DNA from: Dysgonomonas sp.
Lineage (GTDB): Bacteria > Bacteroidota > Bacteroidia > Bacteroidales > Dysgonomonadaceae
DNA length: 7,508 nucleotides
Direction of reading: 5' to 3'
NCBI GenBank assembly: GCA_030151105.1
Contig: JASLEN010000401.1
Coordinates: 1-7,508 of the forward strand
Shown: positions 7,353-7,508 of the stretch, piece by piece
Position numbering within the stretch: the stretch's first letter is position 1
Layout: every line of letters starts with the position of its first letter
Made by a program: the position numbers and the translations under genes
Notes under the pieces: model-generated
What the model saw: only the letters and a program-made list of their open reading frames with translations
What the model was told of the DNA's origin: nothing
The model's database searches: none

Positions 7353-7508
7353 ATGATGAAAAACTATAAATACATAATTGTCTGCTTGTTGGGAGTCTTA
7401 TTATTCTCAGCATGTAGTGATGATATTAAATATGAGAACTCAAGAGAACCTGCTAGTATTTTTATCAAAGGGATTAAGGACAATACTCTAGAGATTTACA
7501 CTGATAAA
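7353..7508 (+). CDS. Lipoprotein of unknown function (3'-partial)
   Basis: Only 52 codons are visible before the window ends. The start is ATG-ATG at 7353/7356, 3 bases after the stop of the M60 gene. Either Met is usable and both keep the signal peptide. The N-terminus is a textbook type II signal: K3, K6, a hydrophobic core at 8-18, and lipobox L17-F18-S19-A20-C21. The residues after the Cys (SDDIKYE) are acidic, consistent with export to the cell surface in Bacteroidota. The next stretch, with IFIKGIKDNTLEIYTDK at residues 36-52, could open a beta-sandwich, but no family can be named. The tight spacing implies translational coupling and joint function with the peptidase, for instance a surface glycan- or protein-binding partner; that is inference. 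Confidence 0.82.
   Translation, partial: MMKNYKYIIVCLLGVLLFSACSDDIKYENSREPASIFIKGIKDNTLEIYTDK

Overview
The window looks like a piece of a Bacteroidota chromosome, most likely order Bacteroidales. The reasons are the A/T-rich composition, three type II (lipoprotein) signal peptides among the genes whose 5' ends are visible, a BACON-type domain joined to an F5/8-type (CBM32-like) domain and an M60-like peptidase, A-rich leaders without Shine-Dalgarno sequences, and strong intrinsic terminators. The genus cannot be named from what is visible. All five supported genes lie on the + strand, and no RNA gene, mobile element or CRISPR array was found.

Left region (1-2419): the 3' part of a gene for an envelope protein with an OmpA-like peptidoglycan-binding motif and a helical TPR-like tail is followed 53 bases later by a gene for a 226-residue secreted protein of unknown function. 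A long hairpin terminator (2377-2419) closes this unit. The arrangement suggests a two-gene or longer operon for a cell-envelope assembly.

Middle region (2420-4841): a noncoding stretch of about 200 bases leads into a single lipoprotein gene (2619-4763). Its product has a short fibronectin-III-like N-terminal domain and then a double beta-helix region resembling glycoside hydrolase family 55 (exo-beta-1,3-glucanase type). A perfect 11-bp stem terminator follows it, so it is probably transcribed alone.

Right region (4842-7508): after a leader of about 150 bases comes a 785-residue lipoprotein with BACON, F5/8-type and M60-like metallopeptidase domains and an intact HEVGH...E zinc site. This architecture matches the secreted glycoprotein or mucin peptidases of gut Bacteroides (BT4244 type). 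Only 3 bases after its stop, a further lipoprotein gene begins and runs off the window, so these two are almost certainly co-transcribed.

Taken together, the middle and right regions encode probable lipid-anchored enzymes directed at external glycans and glycoproteins: a glucan-type hydrolase and a carbohydrate-guided peptidase. No SusC/SusD pair is present in the window, so a classical polysaccharide-utilization locus is not shown. Family assignments rest on motif recognition only, with no database search.
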